Counted from the first letter of the stretch, positions 1-10,194 are shown. The stretch is 42,724 nt of DNA from Rubrivivax sp. (GCA_021300575.1 JAJTDM010000086.1:1-42724); one strand, 5' to 3'. Notes: generated from the letters alone by a model not told the origin. Numbers and translations are program-made.

Positions 1-22
1 CGTAGCGATGAGCACACAAAAT

Positions 23-42
23 TGTCAACAGGATTGTTGACA
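23..42. promoter_or_regulatory. Perfect 8-bp inverted repeat, likely operator
   Basis: TGTCAACA, a 4-bp spacer, then TGTTGACA form a perfect inverted repeat in the short non-coding stretch downstream of comM. Each arm carries a TTGACA -35-like hexamer, one facing left out of the window and one facing right. Spaced TGT/ACA palindromes of this kind are common targets of dimeric GntR-type regulators. It most likely controls a gene to the left of the window. The assignment to a regulator family is inference. Confidence 0.35.
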
Positions 43-124
43 CCAAAGGGTTTGTCCTTAGGCTCGTCCCGCTAGCCCGCGATGAACGCTCTGGCCGCGG
101 ACGCTGGTCGGACTTGCGGTGGCC

Positions 125-1660
125 TCAACCCCCCAACCCCCGCCGGTACTGCACCGCTTCAGCCACGTGCGCCGTCTGGATGACCTCGGTCCCCGCCAGA
201 TCGGCGATGGTGCGGGCCACCTTGAGCACGCGGTGCACGGCGCGGCCGGACCAGCCCAGGCGCTCCGCGGCCTTCAGCAGGAAGCTGCGCGCGGCGGCGT
301 CCAGCGGGCTTTGCTCGGCCATGCGGGCGGCGTCCTGCGTGCCGTTCGGGCCGCCCTGGCGTTCCTGCTGGCGCTGGCGTGCGGCGACGACGCGACGGCG
401 CACTTGGGCCGAGGGTTCGCCGGGCGCGTGCGCCAGCAGCTGCTGGGCGGGCAGGGCGGCCACTTCCACGATGAGGTCGACGCGGTCCAGCAGCGGCCCG
501 GAGATGCGTGACTGGTAGCGGGTGATGGCGTCGGGCGAGCAGCGGCAGGCCTTGCCGGTGGCAGCGCCGGCGCCCAGCCAGCCGCAGGGGCAGGGATTCA
601 TCGCGGCCACGAGCTGGAAGCCCGCCGGGAACGTGGCCTGGCGTGCCGCGCGCGAGATGGTGATGCGCCCGGTCTCCAGCGGCTCGCGCAGGGCCTCCAG
701 CGCGCTGCGGGGGAACTCGGGCAGTTCGTCCAGGAACAGCACGCCGTGGTGGGCCAGAGAGATCTCGCCCGGCCGGGGTGGCGAGCCGCCGCCCACCAGG
801 GCCACGGCGCTGGCCGAGTGGTGCGGGCTGCGGAAAGGGCGCTGGCCGAAGGCGACTGCATCGGCGCCCGCACGCGACAGGCCGCGCAGCGCAGCGCTTT
901 GCAAGGCTTCCTCGTCGCCCATGGGGGGCAACAGTGACGGCAGGCGCTGCGCCAGCATGGACTTGCCGGTGCCCGGGGGGCCGATCAACAGCAGGCTGTG
1001 CTGTCCCGCCGCGGCGATTTCCAGCGCCCTGCGCGCTGCGGCCTGGCCGCGCACCTCCGCCAGGTCCGAGCCGTCCTCCCGGGCCTGGGCCGGGCGTTGC
1101 GGCACCGCCCGGGGCAGTTCGATGCCGACAGCGTCCTCCTGTCTGGGCATCAAGGTCTGCGCCACTTCCAGCAGGTGCGTCGCCTGCCGCACCTCCAGGC
1201 CCTGCACCAGGGCGGCCTCTGCGGCGCTTGCCGCGGGCAGCACCAGGGTGCGGGTGGTCTGCTCGCGCCGCGCCGCCAGCGCCAGGGCGAGGGCGCCCCG
1301 CACCGGTTGCAGCGCCCCGGCCAGCGACAGTTCCCCCGCCACTTCCAGCCCCTGCAGCCGGGCCGGGTCGATCACCCCACTGGCGGCCAGGATGCCCAGC
1401 GCGATGGGCAGGTCGAAGCGTCCGGATTCCTTGGGCAGATCGGCGGGCGCCAGGTTCACGGTCACGCGCTGGTTGTGCGGAAAGGCGAAGCCGCTCTCGG
1501 ACAGGGCCGCCCGTACGCGCTCGCGCGCTTCTTTTACTTCCGTGTCGGCCAGGCCCACCAGGGTGAAGCTGGGCAGGCCGTTGGCCAGATGCACCTCCAC
1601 GCGCACGGCGGGCGCCTCCAGGCCGTCCAGGGCACGGCTCATCACCACAGCTAGCGTCAT
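125..1660 (-). CDS. comM: YifB/ComM-family AAA+ ATPase (Mg-chelatase-like)
   Basis: A 511-residue protein of the YifB/ComM family. In naturally transformable Gram-negatives ComM is a hexameric helicase that drives branch migration of incoming DNA during recombination. Visible parts are the N-terminal ChlI-like domain (about residues 20-145), Walker A GPPGTGKS at 227-234, Walker B GVLFLDE at 306-312, and the C-terminal Mg-chelatase-type helical domain ending RRGLGG. The open frame extends upstream to 1951, but I place the start at 1660. MTLAVVMSRALDG matches the family N-terminus, a GAGGA ribosome-binding site sits 8 bases before it, and the upstream extension is low-complexity and overlaps NtrC sites. 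It is divergent from the nitrogen operon. Length is normal for the family. Confidence 0.9.
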   Translation of the reverse strand: MTLAVVMSRALDGLEAPAVRVEVHLANGLPSFTLVGLADTEVKEARERVRAALSESGFAFPHNQRVTVNLAPADLPKESGRFDLPIALGILAASGVIDPARLQGLEVAGELSLAGALQPVRGALALALAARREQTTRTLVLPAASAAEAALVQGLEVRQATHLLEVAQTLMPRQEDAVGIELPRAVPQRPAQAREDGSDLAEVRGQAAARRALEIAAAGQHSLLLIGPPGTGKSMLAQRLPSLLPPMGDEEALQSAALRGLSRAGADAVAFGQRPFRSPHHSASAVALVGGGSPPRPGEISLAHHGVLFLDELPEFPRSALEALREPLETGRITISRAARQATFPAGFQLVAAMNPCPCGWLGAGAATGKACRCSPDAITRYQSRISGPLLDRVDLIVEVAALPAQQLLAHAPGEPSAQVRRRVVAARQRQQERQGGPNGTQDAARMAEQSPLDAAARSFLLKAAERLGWSGRAVHRVLKVARTIADLAGTEVIQTAHVAEAVQYRRGLGG

Positions 1661-1758
1661 CTTGGTGTCCTCGGCGTACAGGCGGACCTGCGGGAAAGGC
1701 CGCACGGCCAGAGCCCTGCGCGACGTCAGGGATTCTGTGAAGTCCTGCCGGGTTTGTA

Positions 1759-1802
1759 TGCACCCCTTCGGAGCACCCCTTTGGTGCGCACCTTTATGGG
1801 GC
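1759..1802. promoter_or_regulatory. Cluster of three NtrC-type binding palindromes
   Basis: Three adjacent palindromes follow the NtrC pattern GCAC-N7-GTGC. The central one is perfect (GCACCCCTTTGGTGC, 1773-1787). The left (1759-1775, TGCACC/GGAGCA halves) and right (1788-1802, GCACC/GGGGC halves) are one-mismatch variants. They lie about 120-165 bp upstream of a sigma-54 promoter that reads into the porin-glnK-amtB operon, the usual enhancer position for NtrC. NtrC control is an inference from the sites and from the nitrogen genes downstream. Confidence 0.75.
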
Positions 1803-1922
1803 ACTCCGATGGGGGTGTCGGCGCTTCGAAGCGGGGGCGGGTGGGCTGTTCCGGCCTGTTCTCTCCTGTTCCGGGCTCTCGCGGTCCTCGGTCGTGCTCG
1901 GCATCGAGGTGGGGCTGAAGGC

Positions 1923-1938
1923 TGGCACGAAAGGTGCA
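1923..1938 (+). promoter_or_regulatory. Sigma-54 (-24/-12) promoter for porin-glnK-amtB
   Basis: TGGCACGAAAGGTGCA has the invariant GG (1924-1925) and GC (1936-1937) dinucleotides separated by exactly 10 bases. It matches the consensus TGGCACG-N4-TTGCA at all but one position. Transcription would start near 1949, leaving a 5' leader of about 25 nt before the porin ATG. With the NtrC sites upstream this forms a complete nitrogen-limitation promoter. Confidence 0.75.
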
Positions 1939-1974
1939 GACAGGCGATCAACCTTTCATCACCCAGGAGTTGCC

Positions 1975-3065
<1,091 letters not shown>

Positions 3066-3091
3066 CCCCCCGCGGCCCCAACACTCGAGAG

Positions 3092-4600
3092 ATGACCATG
3101 TTCAAGAAATTCATTGCCACCTGCGCCCTGGGCCTTGCGGTCCTGGGCTTCTCGGGGGCTGTGCTGGCGCAAAGCGCGCCGGCCGCCGCCCCTGCTGCCA
3201 CAGCTGCCGCACCCGCAGCGTCGGAGGCTGCGGCGCCCGCTGCGGCCGACGCCGCGTCTGCCGCGCCCGCTGCTGCTGCCGCGGCACCCGTGCCCAACAA
3301 GGGCGACACGGCCTTCATGACGATCGCCACGGCGCTCGTCATCCTGATGACCATCCCCGGCCTGGCGCTGTTCTACGGCGGCCTGGTGCGCAGCAAGAAC
3401 ATGCTGTCGGTGCTGATGCAGGTCTTCATGATCTTTGCGTTGATCTCGGTGCTGTGGGTGGTGTACGGCTATTCCATGGCCTTCACCGCCGGCAACCCGT
3501 TCTTCGGCACGCTGGACAAGCTGTTTCTGAAGGGGGTGACGCCAGATTCGATTGCAGCGACCTTCAGCAAGGGCGTCTACATCCCTGAACTGACCTTCAT
3601 CGCCTTCCAGGGCACTTTCGCCGCCATCACCACCGCGCTGATCGTGGGCGCGTTTGCCGAGCGCATCAAGTTCTCGGCGGTGCTGCTGTTCTCGGTGCTG
3701 TGGTTCACCTTCAGCTACCTGCCGGTGGCGCACATGGTGTGGTACTGGGACGGCCCGGACGCCATCACCGACGCCAAGTCGCTGGAAGCGGTGACGGCCA
3801 ACGCCGGCTTCATGTGGGCCAAGGGCGCGCTGGACTTCGCCGGCGGCACGGTGGTGCACATCAACGCCGCAGTGGCCGGCTTGGTGGGTGCGTACATGCT
3901 CGGCAAGCGCGTGGGCTATGGGCGTGAGTCCATGGCACCGCACAACCTGACGCTGACGATGGTGGGTGCCTCCATGCTGTGGGTGGGCTGGTTCGGCTTC
4001 AACGCCGGCTCCAACCTCGAAGCCAACGGCGTGGCTGCGCTGGCCTTCATCAACACCGTGGTGGCCACGGCGGCGGCGACGCTGGCCTGGGCCGGTGCGG
4101 AAGCGCTGCTGAAGGGCAAGGCCTCGATGCTGGGAGCCGCCTCGGGTGCGGTGTCCGGTCTGGTGGCCATCACGCCGGCCTGCGGCTTCGTGGGCGTGGG
4201 CGGTGCGCTGATCATCGGCGCCCTGGCGGGTGTGATCTGCCTGTGGGGCGTGTCCGGGTTGAAGAAGCTGCTGGGCGCTGACGATTCGCTGGACGTGTTC
4301 GGCGTGCACGGCGTGGGCGGCATCCTGGGTGCAGTGCTGACGGGCGTGTTCGCCAGCCCCAGCCTGGGCGGCACGGGCATCTGCAACTACGTCGACAACA
4401 AGTGCGGCGAGTGGGGCGGCATCGGCACCCAGGTCTGGATCCAGGTGCAGGGCGTGCTCTACACCGTGGTGATCTCCGCTGTGGTCGCCTTCATCGCCTT
4501 CAAGATCGTCGACATGGTGATCGGACTGCGCGTGAGCGAAGAGGAAGAGCGCGAAGGCCTGGACATCTCGTCGCACGGCGAGACGGCCTACAACAAGTAA
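3092..4600 (+). CDS. amtB: Ammonium transporter AmtB
   Basis: A 502-residue inner-membrane ammonium channel. An N-terminal signal peptide (to about residue 27, ending VLAQS) is followed by an unusually Ala/Pro-rich linker (about residues 28-68). The Amt core then starts at GDTAFMTIATALVILM, with 11 predicted membrane segments. The two pore histidines are visible in GGTVVHINAA and DVFGVHGVGGI. The tail carries the GlnK-binding cytoplasmic C-terminus (RVSEEEEREGLD). An in-frame ATG at 3098 is an equally possible start, better spaced from the weak GAGAG site at 3086-3090. It is cotranscribed with glnK and followed by a strong terminator. Confidence 0.95.
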   Translation: MTMFKKFIATCALGLAVLGFSGAVLAQSAPAAAPAATAAAPAASEAAAPAAADAASAAPAAAAAAPVPNKGDTAFMTIATALVILMTIPGLALFYGGLVRSKNMLSVLMQVFMIFALISVLWVVYGYSMAFTAGNPFFGTLDKLFLKGVTPDSIAATFSKGVYIPELTFIAFQGTFAAITTALIVGAFAERIKFSAVLLFSVLWFTFSYLPVAHMVWYWDGPDAITDAKSLEAVTANAGFMWAKGALDFAGGTVVHINAAVAGLVGAYMLGKRVGYGRESMAPHNLTLTMVGASMLWVGWFGFNAGSNLEANGVAALAFINTVVATAAATLAWAGAEALLKGKASMLGAASGAVSGLVAITPACGFVGVGGALIIGALAGVICLWGVSGLKKLLGADDSLDVFGVHGVGGILGAVLTGVFASPSLGGTGICNYVDNKCGEWGGIGTQVWIQVQGVLYTVVISAVVAFIAFKIVDMVIGLRVSEEEEREGLDISSHGETAYNK

Positions 4601-4630
4601 TCGCGCCGCGCGATCACGGTCTTGTGCAAA

Positions 4631-4655
4631 GGGCCGCCTTCGGGCGGCCCTTTTT
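4631..4655 (+). terminator. Rho-independent terminator after amtB
   Basis: A perfect 8-bp GC-rich stem (GGGCCGCC / GGCGGCCC) closed by a TTCG tetraloop is followed immediately by TTTTT. It lies 30 bp after the amtB stop and separates the nitrogen operon from gshA. Confidence 0.9.
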
Positions 4656-4720
4656 CGTCCATGCCTCGCCCGCTTGACGAGCTTCAAGCGTCCGGCCCTG
4701 CCCGTCCCTAGAATCGGCCC

Positions 4721-6016
4721 ATGGTCCCTCACCTCATCACCGCCCTGACCGGGCCCATCAACGAGCTCGAGCAGCGCATCCTGGAGTCGATGCCCGCCAT
4801 CGAGCGCTGGTTCCGGCTCGAGTGGATGGAGCACACGCCGCCGTTCTACACCTCGGTGGACATCCGCAATGCCGGGTTCAAGCTCGCCCCGGTGGACACC
4901 AACCTGTTCCCGGGCGGCTTCAACAACCTCACGGCCGAGATGCTGCCGCTGGCGGTGCAGGCGGCCATGGCCGCGATCGAGAAGATCTGCCCCGAGGCCA
5001 AGAACCTGCTGCTGATCCCTGAGAAGCACACGCGCAACACGTTCTACCTGACCAACGTGAAGCGCCTGATGCAGATCTTCCACCAGGCCGGGCTGAACGT
5101 GCGCCTGGGCACGCTGGACGAGGAAATCAAGGCGCCCACGACCCTGGCCCTGCCCGACGGCAGCGAACTCGTGGTGGAGCCGCTGGTGCGCACGCGCGGG
5201 CGGCTGGGCCTGAAGAACTTCGATCCCTGCACCATCTTGTTGAACAACGACCTCTCGGCCGGGATTCCCAAGGTGCTGGAGAACCTGCACGAGCAGTACC
5301 TGCTGCCGCCCCTGCACGCCGGCTGGGCCGTGCGCCGCAAGACGCACCACTTCCAGAGCTACGAGGAAGTGGCCAAGAAGTTCGCCAAGCTGCTGGGCAT
5401 GGACCCCTGGCTCATCAACCCCATGTACGGGCAGTGCGGCGAGGTCAACTTTGCCGAGAGCACCGGGCTGGACTGCGTGCAAAGCAACGTCGACACGCTG
5501 CTGGGGAAGGTGCGGCGCAAGTACAAGGAGTACGGCATCAACGAGAAGCCGTTCGTCGTGGTCAAGGCCGACAACGGCACCTACGGCATGGGCATCATGA
5601 CCGTGCGCGACGCCAAGGAGCTGGCCGAGATCAACCGCCGCACGCGCAACAAGATGAGCGTCATCAAGGACGGCCAGGAGGTCTCCGAGGTCATCATCCA
5701 GGAGGGCGTGCCCACCTACGAGCGCATCAACGATGCCGTGGCCGAGCCGGTGGTCTACATGATCGATCGTTACGTGGTCGGTGGTTTCTACCGCGTGCAC
5801 GCCGAGCGCGGCGTGGACGAGAACCTGAACGCCCCGGGCTCCAGCTTTGTGCCGCTGGCCTTCGACCACAGCCACCAACTGCCGCGCCCGGGCGAGAAGC
5901 CCGGTGCCAGCGCGCCCAACCGCTTCTACATGTACGGCGTGGTCGGCCGCCTGGCCATGCTGGCGGCCAGCTACGAGCTGGAAGCCACCGACCCCGAGGC
6001 TGAGGTCTACGAGTAA
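4721..6016 (+). CDS. gshA: Glutamate-cysteine ligase (proteobacterial ATP-grasp-like GshA)
   Basis: A 431-residue enzyme for the first step of glutathione synthesis, joining L-glutamate and L-cysteine with ATP. It belongs to the family first described in Acidithiobacillus and common in Burkholderiales, not the E. coli type. Signature stretches are VDIRNAGFKLAPVDTNLFPG near the N-terminus, MYGQCGEVNFAEST in the middle, and VVKADNGTYGMGIMTV, typical of an ATP-binding loop. The ATG follows the amtB terminator by about 65 bp. gshB lies 3 kb downstream, so both glutathione genes sit in the same region. Confidence 0.9.
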   Translation: MVPHLITALTGPINELEQRILESMPAIERWFRLEWMEHTPPFYTSVDIRNAGFKLAPVDTNLFPGGFNNLTAEMLPLAVQAAMAAIEKICPEAKNLLLIPEKHTRNTFYLTNVKRLMQIFHQAGLNVRLGTLDEEIKAPTTLALPDGSELVVEPLVRTRGRLGLKNFDPCTILLNNDLSAGIPKVLENLHEQYLLPPLHAGWAVRRKTHHFQSYEEVAKKFAKLLGMDPWLINPMYGQCGEVNFAESTGLDCVQSNVDTLLGKVRRKYKEYGINEKPFVVVKADNGTYGMGIMTVRDAKELAEINRRTRNKMSVIKDGQEVSEVIIQEGVPTYERINDAVAEPVVYMIDRYVVGGFYRVHAERGVDENLNAPGSSFVPLAFDHSHQLPRPGEKPGASAPNRFYMYGVVGRLAMLAASYELEATDPEAEVYE

Positions 6017-6121
6017 GGCGCACCGCCACGGCGTGGCGGCCACCCCACAGTCCGATGCCTTCGCTCTTGCTGCAATGCGGCATCGGCACTCCAATGACGG
6101 GCTGCTTCGTTCTTTCTTCCC

Positions 6122-8014
6122 ATGACCGCTTCTGACGCCCACCGCCCTCACGCGGGTCAAGCGGCCCTAGCCTCCCTCACGCTGGCGGCCATCGGCGTGG
6201 TGTACGGCGACATCGGCACCAGCCCGCTGTACGCGCTCAAGGAAGTCTTCGCGCACGGCCGGGTGCCGCTGAACCCGGACAACATCCTGGGCATCCTGTC
6301 GCTGGCGTTCTGGACGCTGACGGTGGTGGTGTCGCTGAAGTACGTGGCGCTGATCCTGCGCGCGGACAACAACGGGGAGGGCGGGCTGATCGCCATGCTG
6401 GCGCTGGCCTCGCAGGCGGTGAAGGACCGCCCGGTGTTGCGCTCGCGCCTGCTGCTGCTGGGCATCTTCGGCACCGCCATCTTCTTTGGTGATGGGGTGA
6501 TCACGCCGGCCATCTCGGTGCTGTCGGCGGTGGAGGGGCTGGAAGTGGTCGAGCCTGGGCTGCACCGTTTCGTGGTGCCGCTGACGCTGGTCATTCTGAC
6601 GGTGCTGTTCGCCGCCCAGCGCTTCGGCACCGGGGTGGTCGGGCGCTTCTTCGGGCCGATCACGCTGCTGTGGTTCGGGGTGCTGGCGGTGCTGGGCCTG
6701 GTACACATTGCGCAGCATCCTGCCGTGCTGGTGGCCTTGTCGCCGCACTACGCGGTGGGCTTTCTGCTGGCCCAGCCGGGCGTGGCCTTCGTGGCGCTGG
6801 CCGCCCTGGTGCTGTGCGTCACGGGTGCTGAGGCGTTGTATGCCGACCTGGGCCACTTCGGCAAGAAGCCCATCCGCCTGGCCTGGTTTGCGGTGGTGAT
6901 GCCTGCGCTGGTGCTGAACTATTTCGGCCAGGGTGCCATGCTGTTGCAGCACCCCGAGAACGTGGGCAACCCGTTCTACGAGATGGCGCCGTCCTGGGCG
7001 CTGTACCCGCTGATCCTGCTGGCCACCCTGGCAGCGGTGATCGCCTCGCAGGCCCTGATCACCGCGGCCTTTTCCGTCACCAAGCAGGCCATTCAGCTGG
7101 GCTATCTGCCGCGCCTGCGCCTGCTGCACACCTCCGTGCGCGAGACCGGGCAGATCTATGTGCCCTTCGTCAACTGGTCCCTCTACGTCTGTATCGTCAT
7201 CGCGGTGGTGGTCTTCGGTTCCAGCAGCGCCCTGGCCTCGGCCTATGGCATCGCGGTGACGATCGACATGACCATCACCACCGTGATGACCTTCTTCGTC
7301 ATCCGCTACGGCTGGAAGCTGCCGCTGTGGCTGTGTGTCGCTGCCACCGGCTCTTTCTTCGTCATCGACATCATCTTCTTTGCCGCCAATGCGGTGAAGA
7401 TCCTGGACGGCGGCTGGTTCCCCATCCTCATCGGGGTGGTCATGTTCACCCTGATGACCACCTGGCAGCAGGGACGCCACCTGATGAGCGAGCGGCTGCG
7501 CGACGAGGCTATCGACCTGCCGGTGTTCATCGAGTCGCTGTTCATCCACCCGCCGCTGCGCGTGCCGGGCACGGCCGTGTTCCTGAGTGCGGAAAAGGGC
7601 GCCACGCCCTTTGCGCTGCTGCACAACCTCAAGCACAACAAGGTGCTGCACGCGCAGAACGTCTTCGCGACCGTGCGCCACCACGAGGTGCCCTGGATCG
7701 GCTTTGACCGGCGCGTGGAGGTGGAAGCGCTGGGCCACGACTGCTGGCAGGTGGTGCTGCACTTCGGCTTCAAGAACGACCCCGACGTGCCCGAGGCGCT
7801 GCAACTGCTGGCCGGCCGCGGCATCGTGCTGGACGACATGGAGACCAGCTATTTCCTCAGCCGCGACTCCGTGGTGCCCACCTTCGCCCGGGGCATGTGG
7901 TTGTGGCGCGAGAAGCTCTTTGCCAGCATGCACCGCAACGCGGCGGCGGCGGCCGACTTTCTCTACCTGCCGGCCAACCGCATCGTCGAGCTGGGTTCCA
8001 AGGTGGAGATTTGA
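6122..8014 (+). CDS. kup: Kup-type low-affinity potassium transporter
   Basis: A 630-residue potassium/proton symporter of the Kup (TrkD) family at normal length. The N-terminal family motif [19 protein letters not shown] is intact at residues 21-39. About twelve hydrophobic segments follow, then a roughly 170-residue hydrophilic cytoplasmic tail. It lies 105 bp after gshA. That gap holds a 7-bp GC hairpin (6023-6039) without a T-tract. Confidence 0.95.
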   Translation: MTASDAHRPHAGQAALASLTLAAIGVVYGDIGTSPLYALKEVFAHGRVPLNPDNILGILSLAFWTLTVVVSLKYVALILRADNNGEGGLIAMLALASQAVKDRPVLRSRLLLLGIFGTAIFFGDGVITPAISVLSAVEGLEVVEPGLHRFVVPLTLVILTVLFAAQRFGTGVVGRFFGPITLLWFGVLAVLGLVHIAQHPAVLVALSPHYAVGFLLAQPGVAFVALAALVLCVTGAEALYADLGHFGKKPIRLAWFAVVMPALVLNYFGQGAMLLQHPENVGNPFYEMAPSWALYPLILLATLAAVIASQALITAAFSVTKQAIQLGYLPRLRLLHTSVRETGQIYVPFVNWSLYVCIVIAVVVFGSSSALASAYGIAVTIDMTITTVMTFFVIRYGWKLPLWLCVAATGSFFVIDIIFFAANAVKILDGGWFPILIGVVMFTLMTTWQQGRHLMSERLRDEAIDLPVFIESLFIHPPLRVPGTAVFLSAEKGATPFALLHNLKHNKVLHAQNVFATVRHHEVPWIGFDRRVEVEALGHDCWQVVLHFGFKNDPDVPEALQLLAGRGIVLDDMETSYFLSRDSVVPTFARGMWLWREKLFASMHRNAAAAADFLYLPANRIVELGSKVEI

Positions 8015-8090
8015 GCGTTGGTGATTTGAGCGCTTGTGGCCAGGTCGTTACGGATCAGAGGCCGCCTTGCACCAGGGTTGCTGAACGCTG

Positions 8091-8135
8091 CACATGAGTC
8101 ACATGAGTCCCATGAGTCACATGAGTCCCATGAGC
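8091..8135 (+). repeat. Five tandem 9-bp units carrying five in-frame ATGs
   Basis: The unit (C/A)(C)ATGAGT is repeated five times as CACATGAGT, CACATGAGT, CCCATGAGT, CACATGAGT, CCCATGAGC. Every unit contains ATG in the benE frame, giving the leader MSHMSPMSHMSPMS. Gain or loss of units never changes the reading frame. No clear ribosome-binding site is visible before the first unit. Confidence 0.9.
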
Positions 8136-9374
8136 CGCCTGCTGCGCGACTCTTCCTTGCCGGCCGTGGTGGCGGGATTCGTCGCTGTGCTGGTGGGCTT
8201 CACCAGCTCGGTGCCGCTGGTGTTTGCCGCCGCCCAGGCGGTGGGGGCTGATGTGGCCCAGACGGCCTCCTGGATCTGGGCGCTGGGCTTGGGGATGGCC
8301 CTGACCTCCATCGGCCTGTCCCTGCGCTACCGCCAGCCGGTGCTCACCGCCTGGTCCACGCCCGGCGCGGCGCTGGTGGCCGCCACCAGCGGCATCGACC
8401 TGCCTCACGCGGTGGGCGCCTTCATCGCCTGCAGCGCCCTCATCGCGCTGGCGGGCGCAACCGGCTTGTTCGAGCGCCTGATGAGCCGCATCCCGCAGGC
8501 CATTGCTGCGGCCTTGCTGGCCGGGGTGCTGGCGCGCTTCGGCCTGGACGCGGCGGGGGCGGTGGCCACGGCCCCGGTGCTGGTGGGCGTGATGGTCCTG
8601 ACCTTCCTGGCCGGGCGCCGCTTCGTGCCCCGCTACGCCGTGCCGCTCACGTTGCTGGTTGGCACCGCGGTGGCGGCCGCACAAGGCGCCATGGACTGGC
8701 AGCGCCTGGGGGGTGCCTGGGCGGCGCCGGTGTGGACGGCACCCGCCTTCAGCCTGCAAGCCCTGATCGGCCTGGCCCTGCCCCTGTTCATCGTCACCAT
8801 GGCCTCCCAGAACCTGCCGGGGGTGGCGGCCCAACGCGCGGCAGGCTACGACACGCCGGTGTCGCCGCCGCTCGTGGCCACAGGCCTGACGGGTGTGCTG
8901 CTGGCGCCTTTCGGCGGCTACGCCTTCAACCTGGCGGCCATCACCGCTGCCATCTGCATGGGCCGCGAGGCGGGCGACGACCCGGCTCGGCGCTACACCG
9001 CGGCCGTGGCCGCGGGCCTGTTCTACGGCCTGGCCGGGCTGGCGGGCGGGGCGGTGGTGGGCTTGCTGCAGGCCTTCCCGCGGGAGTTGGTGCTCGCGGT
9101 GGCGGGCCTGGCCTTGCTCGGTACCATCGCCTCCGGCCTGGCCACGGCACTGAAGGACGAGCCCCATCGCGACGCCGCAGCCCTGACCTTCCTCGTGACA
9201 CTGTCGGGGGTGTCGCCTCTTCGTTGCCGACCCGCTGGAGTCCTTCCAGATCTACAAGGACTCCACCTTCACCATGATGCGCGAGGCGCAGCGCCGCGGT
9301 CACCGCCTGCTGGCCTGCGAGCCGCGCGATCTGCGTTGGGTGGCCGGCGGTCGGGTCACGGCCCGGGTCCGTGA
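8094..9374 (+). CDS. benE: BenE-family benzoate/H+ symporter, 3' end replaced
   Basis: A membrane transporter of the BenE family, whose founding member imports benzoate with protons. The frame begins in the five-ATG repeat. Family sequence runs from LLRDSSLPAVVAGFVAVLVG through NLPGVAAQRAAGYDTPVSP to TFLVTLSGVS (about residue 374, nucleotide 9215). The last expected membrane segment (about 25-30 residues) is missing. Beyond 9215 the frame reads 52 unrelated residues that are an out-of-frame reading of gshB. A deletion has therefore removed the benE 3' end, the intergenic gap and the gshB start. Transport function is doubtful. The true substrate is not known from sequence. Confidence 0.75.
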   Translation: MSHMSPMSHMSPMSRLLRDSSLPAVVAGFVAVLVGFTSSVPLVFAAAQAVGADVAQTASWIWALGLGMALTSIGLSLRYRQPVLTAWSTPGAALVAATSGIDLPHAVGAFIACSALIALAGATGLFERLMSRIPQAIAAALLAGVLARFGLDAAGAVATAPVLVGVMVLTFLAGRRFVPRYAVPLTLLVGTAVAAAQGAMDWQRLGGAWAAPVWTAPAFSLQALIGLALPLFIVTMASQNLPGVAAQRAAGYDTPVSPPLVATGLTGVLLAPFGGYAFNLAAITAAICMGREAGDDPARRYTAAVAAGLFYGLAGLAGGAVVGLLQAFPRELVLAVAGLALLGTIASGLATALKDEPHRDAAALTFLVTLSGVSPLRCRPAGVLPDLQGLHLHHDARGAAPRSPPAGLRAARSALGGRRSGHGPGP

Positions 9375-10194
9375 GATCGCTCTGGCGGAGGGCGCCCAAG
9401 GCGGCGAACAGGCCGGCGACGGCGCCTGGTTCCGCACCGTGGTCGTCCACGCTGTCTTCGAGCTGCGCGAGGCTGACGCCGTGGTGATGCGCAAGGACCC
9501 GCCCTTCGACAGCGAGTACTTCTACGCCACCCACCTGCTGGGCCAGGCCGAGCGGGAGGGTGCGCAGGTCTTCAACAAGCCGGCGGCGCTGCGCGACCAC
9601 CCGGAGAAGCTCGCCATCCTGGAGTTCCCGCAGTTCACCCCGCCCACGCTGGTGACCCGGCGCGAGGCCGACATCCGCGCTTTCCACGCCGAGCACGGTG
9701 ACATCATCCTCAAGCCGCTGGACGGCATGGGCGGCATGGGCATCTTCCGGGTGGGCACGGATGGGCTGAACCTGGGGGCCATCTGCGAGACGCTCAACCG
9801 CGGCGGGGCCCAGACGGTGATGGTGCAACGCTACCTGCCGGCCATTGCGCAGGGTGACAAGCGCGTGCTGCTGATTGGCGGCCAGCACGTGCCCTACGCC
9901 CTGGCGCGCATCCCCCAAGGTGGCGAGGTGCGCGGCAACCTGGCGGCTGGGGGCAAGGGCGTGGCCCTGCCGCTGACCGAGGGCGAGCGTTCCATCGCCC
10001 AGGCTCTGGGGCCGTTGCTCGCGGCGCGCGGCTTGCTGCTGGTGGGCCTGGACGTCATCGGCGACCGTCTGACCGAGATCAATGTCACCAGCCCCACCTG
10101 TTTCCGCGAGATCATGGACCAGACCGGCTTCGACGTGGCGGCAATGTTCACCGATGCCCTGGAGCGGGCCGTGGCCGAAGGGGGCACCGCATGA
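9274..10194 (+). CDS. gshB: Glutathione synthetase GshB, start codon deleted
   Basis: This enzyme joins gamma-glutamylcysteine to glycine with ATP. Homology to GshB starts at 9214 (RLFVADPLESFQIYKDSTFT), which corresponds to residue 2 of the normal protein. No ATG, GTG or TTG lies in that frame between a TGA at 9196-9198 and the ATG at 9274. The first usable start would thus lose about 20 residues, including the first beta-strand of the N-terminal domain. The ATP-grasp loop KPLDGMGGMGIFR and the C-terminal signature INVTSPTCFREI are intact. The gene could be read only by frameshift from benE or by the internal ATG; otherwise it is inactive or the deletion is an assembly fault. Confidence 0.85.
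   Translation: MMREAQRRGHRLLACEPRDLRWVAGGRVTARVREIALAEGAQGGEQAGDGAWFRTVVVHAVFELREADAVVMRKDPPFDSEYFYATHLLGQAEREGAQVFNKPAALRDHPEKLAILEFPQFTPPTLVTRREADIRAFHAEHGDIILKPLDGMGGMGIFRVGTDGLNLGAICETLNRGGAQTVMVQRYLPAIAQGDKRVLLIGGQHVPYALARIPQGGEVRGNLAAGGKGVALPLTEGERSIAQALGPLLAARGLLLVGLDVIGDRLTEINVTSPTCFREIMDQTGFDVAAMFTDALERAVAEGGTA

Noticed and set aside
1802..1815. 14-bp match CACTCCGATGGGGG to 31603-31616 (reverse complement)
   Set aside because: It does not extend beyond 14 bp, and in GC-rich DNA this may be chance; there is no sign of a shared element.
6023..6039. Hairpin CCGCCAC-GGC-GTGGCGG between gshA and kup as terminator
   Set aside because: The stem is perfect but no T-tract follows, so termination is not supported.
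6167..7933. Long minus-strand frame opposite kup
   Set aside because: It is a shadow of the kup codons with biased composition; kup itself is full length and unambiguous.
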